In this document: positions 38,334-39,467 of the stretch, in pieces
Numbering within the stretch: position 1 is the stretch's first letter
How the letters are laid out: each line of letters opens with the position of its first letter
IMG/VR virus record: IMGVR_UViG_3300048042_000025
Coordinates: 1-39,467 of that record
Reading direction: 5' to 3' (one strand)
DNA from: a virus
Length of the DNA stretch: 39,467 nucleotides
Translations under genes and position numbers: made by a program
The notes under the pieces: model-generated
Databases searched by the model: none
The model's input: the letters and a program-made list of their open reading frames with translations, nothing else
Told to the model about the DNA's origin: nothing

Positions 38334-39467
38334 TCAGTGAGGCAACATGCTCGAAATAGAGCGCCTCTTCCTGATTTGTTGAGGGAATAGATTGTCGAGA
38401 TTAACCTCAGATGTCGGCTCATTCTTCGCCAGAGGCTTGCCTGAGACAGCATCGACATAGACCGGCTTAGGGGGCTGCATCATAGAATCTGAATGGGGAA
38501 GTGATTTGTATGCCGCGAAGGCATAGACCATGCAGTCGAGGACCTCATTTCTCTGGTTTTTCTTGAGAATCCACTTCCGAGAGGAGCGCCCCGCCTTCCA
38601 GACCGTCTGACATGTCTCAGAAGTCAGTTGCTTGAAGAAATCTTCGTCACAGACCCCCGCTGGGAAGTGAATGAAGCCAGGACCTCCCATTTTATCCATG
38701 CGCAAGTGAGCATAGAGGATGTCTTTCGCCTGAGACGTGCCGACATTGTAAATCAGCTCGTTATTCTTGTTCCGCTTGGCAACCCGAGGCCAGACTCGCC
38801 CGTTCTCAATGCCCTTAATGGGGAAGATCGACCGCCCGATGCGTTTCTTACAGAAGTCATAGACGGCAGAGCCAAAATGTCCGCCTGTGTCTATCGCCCC
38901 GGCCCGAATTCGCAGCTTTTGACCGTCCTCCCTGATGTATTCGCCATAAAGGAAGTGATCCAAGTCACCCCATACCTGAGGACCTTCCCCCGGTGAGCCA
39001 TGAAAAATCTTGTAATCGATCACCCAACACTCTTCTTTCGGACCCCAACCGAGCACAATCGTCTCAAGTCTGTTGTCCTGAACGTCAGTGCCGAATGTCA
39101 GTGTCGTCACTGGGAGAGGAACCGTCGCCCCGTCATAGTTCTCGATCCTGCGAATAAGGGAATTTGAATCGACGGATTCCCCGGATTCCTCCCATGTTTC
39201 CCCTAGAGTCGTGTTGGTGAAGGTCTTGCGAAGCAGGATGTCTTCCTTCGCCGCGATATGCTCCTCAGCGATCTGCCGCCACGTCGCATTCGCTGAAAGG
39301 CTATAGGCCGTCCAGATAAAGAAGCCCGCATGACCGAGAGAGGGTTTGGTCGCCCGCCACTCCCCAAGCGAAAGCATTTTTGCCTTGTGCTTCTCCTCGA
39401 TAATGCAGCCGTTCTTCTCGCAGACGAAGTGCGCCGTCTCAGGATGGTGAGTGCCGTCAGCGTCTTT
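38334..39467 (-). CDS. Terminase large subunit (lambda gpA-like), 5' end cut by window edge
   Basis: C-terminal part of the DNA-packaging motor. The frame is open to the right edge, so the N-terminal ATPase (Walker motifs) lies outside. Near the edge, FVCEKNGCIIEEKHK is the Cys-containing region. Downstream come TWEESGESVD, GTDVQDNRLETIVLGWG (first nuclease aspartate), GAIDTGGHFGSAVYDFCKKR (second aspartate) and QRNEVLDCMVYAFAAYKSL (third acidic cluster), the RuvC-like nuclease of gpA terminases. About 377 residues are in the window. The packaging signal (cos/pac) and small subunit are not visible. Confidence 0.93.
   Translation of the reverse strand, partial: KDADGTHHPETAHFVCEKNGCIIEEKHKAKMLSLGEWRATKPSLGHAGFFIWTAYSLSANATWRQIAEEHIAAKEDILLRKTFTNTTLGETWEESGESVDSNSLIRRIENYDGATVPLPVTTLTFGTDVQDNRLETIVLGWGPKEECWVIDYKIFHGSPGEGPQVWGDLDHFLYGEYIREDGQKLRIRAGAIDTGGHFGSAVYDFCKKRIGRSIFPIKGIENGRVWPRVAKRNKNNELIYNVGTSQAKDILYAHLRMDKMGGPGFIHFPAGVCDEDFFKQLTSETCQTVWKAGRSSRKWILKKNQRNEVLDCMVYAFAAYKSLPHSDSMMQPPKPVYVDAVSGKPLAKNEPTSEVNLDNLFPQQIRKRRSISSMLPH

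Noticed and set aside
1-39467. CRISPR array, tRNA or rRNA genes, diversity-generating retroelement
   Set aside because: No regularly spaced repeats, cloverleaf or rRNA sequence and no reverse transcriptase noticed; the fibre repeats are protein modules.

Overview
The window holds the late (structural and lysis) region of a tailed phage or prophage, read on the minus strand from the right edge to about 6.8 kb, followed on the left by about 6 kb of accessory or host-like genes on both strands. Protein families, SD usage (AGGAG/AGGAGAT before most late genes) and intermediate GC suggest an alphaproteobacterial host. That is inferred from protein style only. No integrase, lysogeny repressor, replication gene, tRNA, rRNA or CRISPR array is visible, so the early region and the true phage ends lie outside the window.

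Right part (about 31.6-39.5 kb): a lambda-type head module in canonical order. It has the terminase large subunit (cut by the right edge), a tiny membrane ORF, gpW-like joiner, gpB-type portal, S49 head-maturation protease (gpC-like), a separate acidic scaffold-like protein, gpD-like decoration protein, gpE-type major capsid protein, a small fibre-like protein, an FII-like adaptor and a tail terminator.

Middle (about 18.5-31.5 kb): a Mu/P2-type contractile tail. It has sheath, tube, tail-assembly chaperone with a probable -1 frameshift extension, a minor tail protein, a tape measure carrying two peptidoglycan-degrading domains, a DNA-circulation protein split into two overlapping genes, hub (gp44), spike (gp45) with a C-terminal domain also found on a tail fibre, an inserted F5/8-type (discoidin-like) lectin protein, gp46, a small structural protein and baseplate J (gp47).

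Left part of the phage (about 6.4-18.5 kb): at least five fibre or adhesin genes, with gp48 and one or two DUF4376-type proteins among them. These are followed by an amidase endolysin and a coiled-coil plus single-TM protein that is a holin or lysis accessory candidate. A divergently placed HTH plus coiled-coil gene meets the late operon end to end. An HslV-like Ntn-hydrolase follows, with an inverted repeat between the two.

Far left (1-5.9 kb): a type II restriction-modification set (D12-class adenine methylase, HNH nuclease, controller protein with a recognisable C-box), an AlkA DNA glycosylase, two secreted or membrane proteins and several small unknowns. This block is flanked by two direct copies (47 of 55 bases identical) of the 3' end of the HslV-like gene, so it looks like an inserted or duplicated cargo segment. 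Novel-looking items are a short conserved element (TCACGACCT) just after the stop codons of at least five late genes, the repeat-flanked cargo block, and several unusual insertions in the virion modules.
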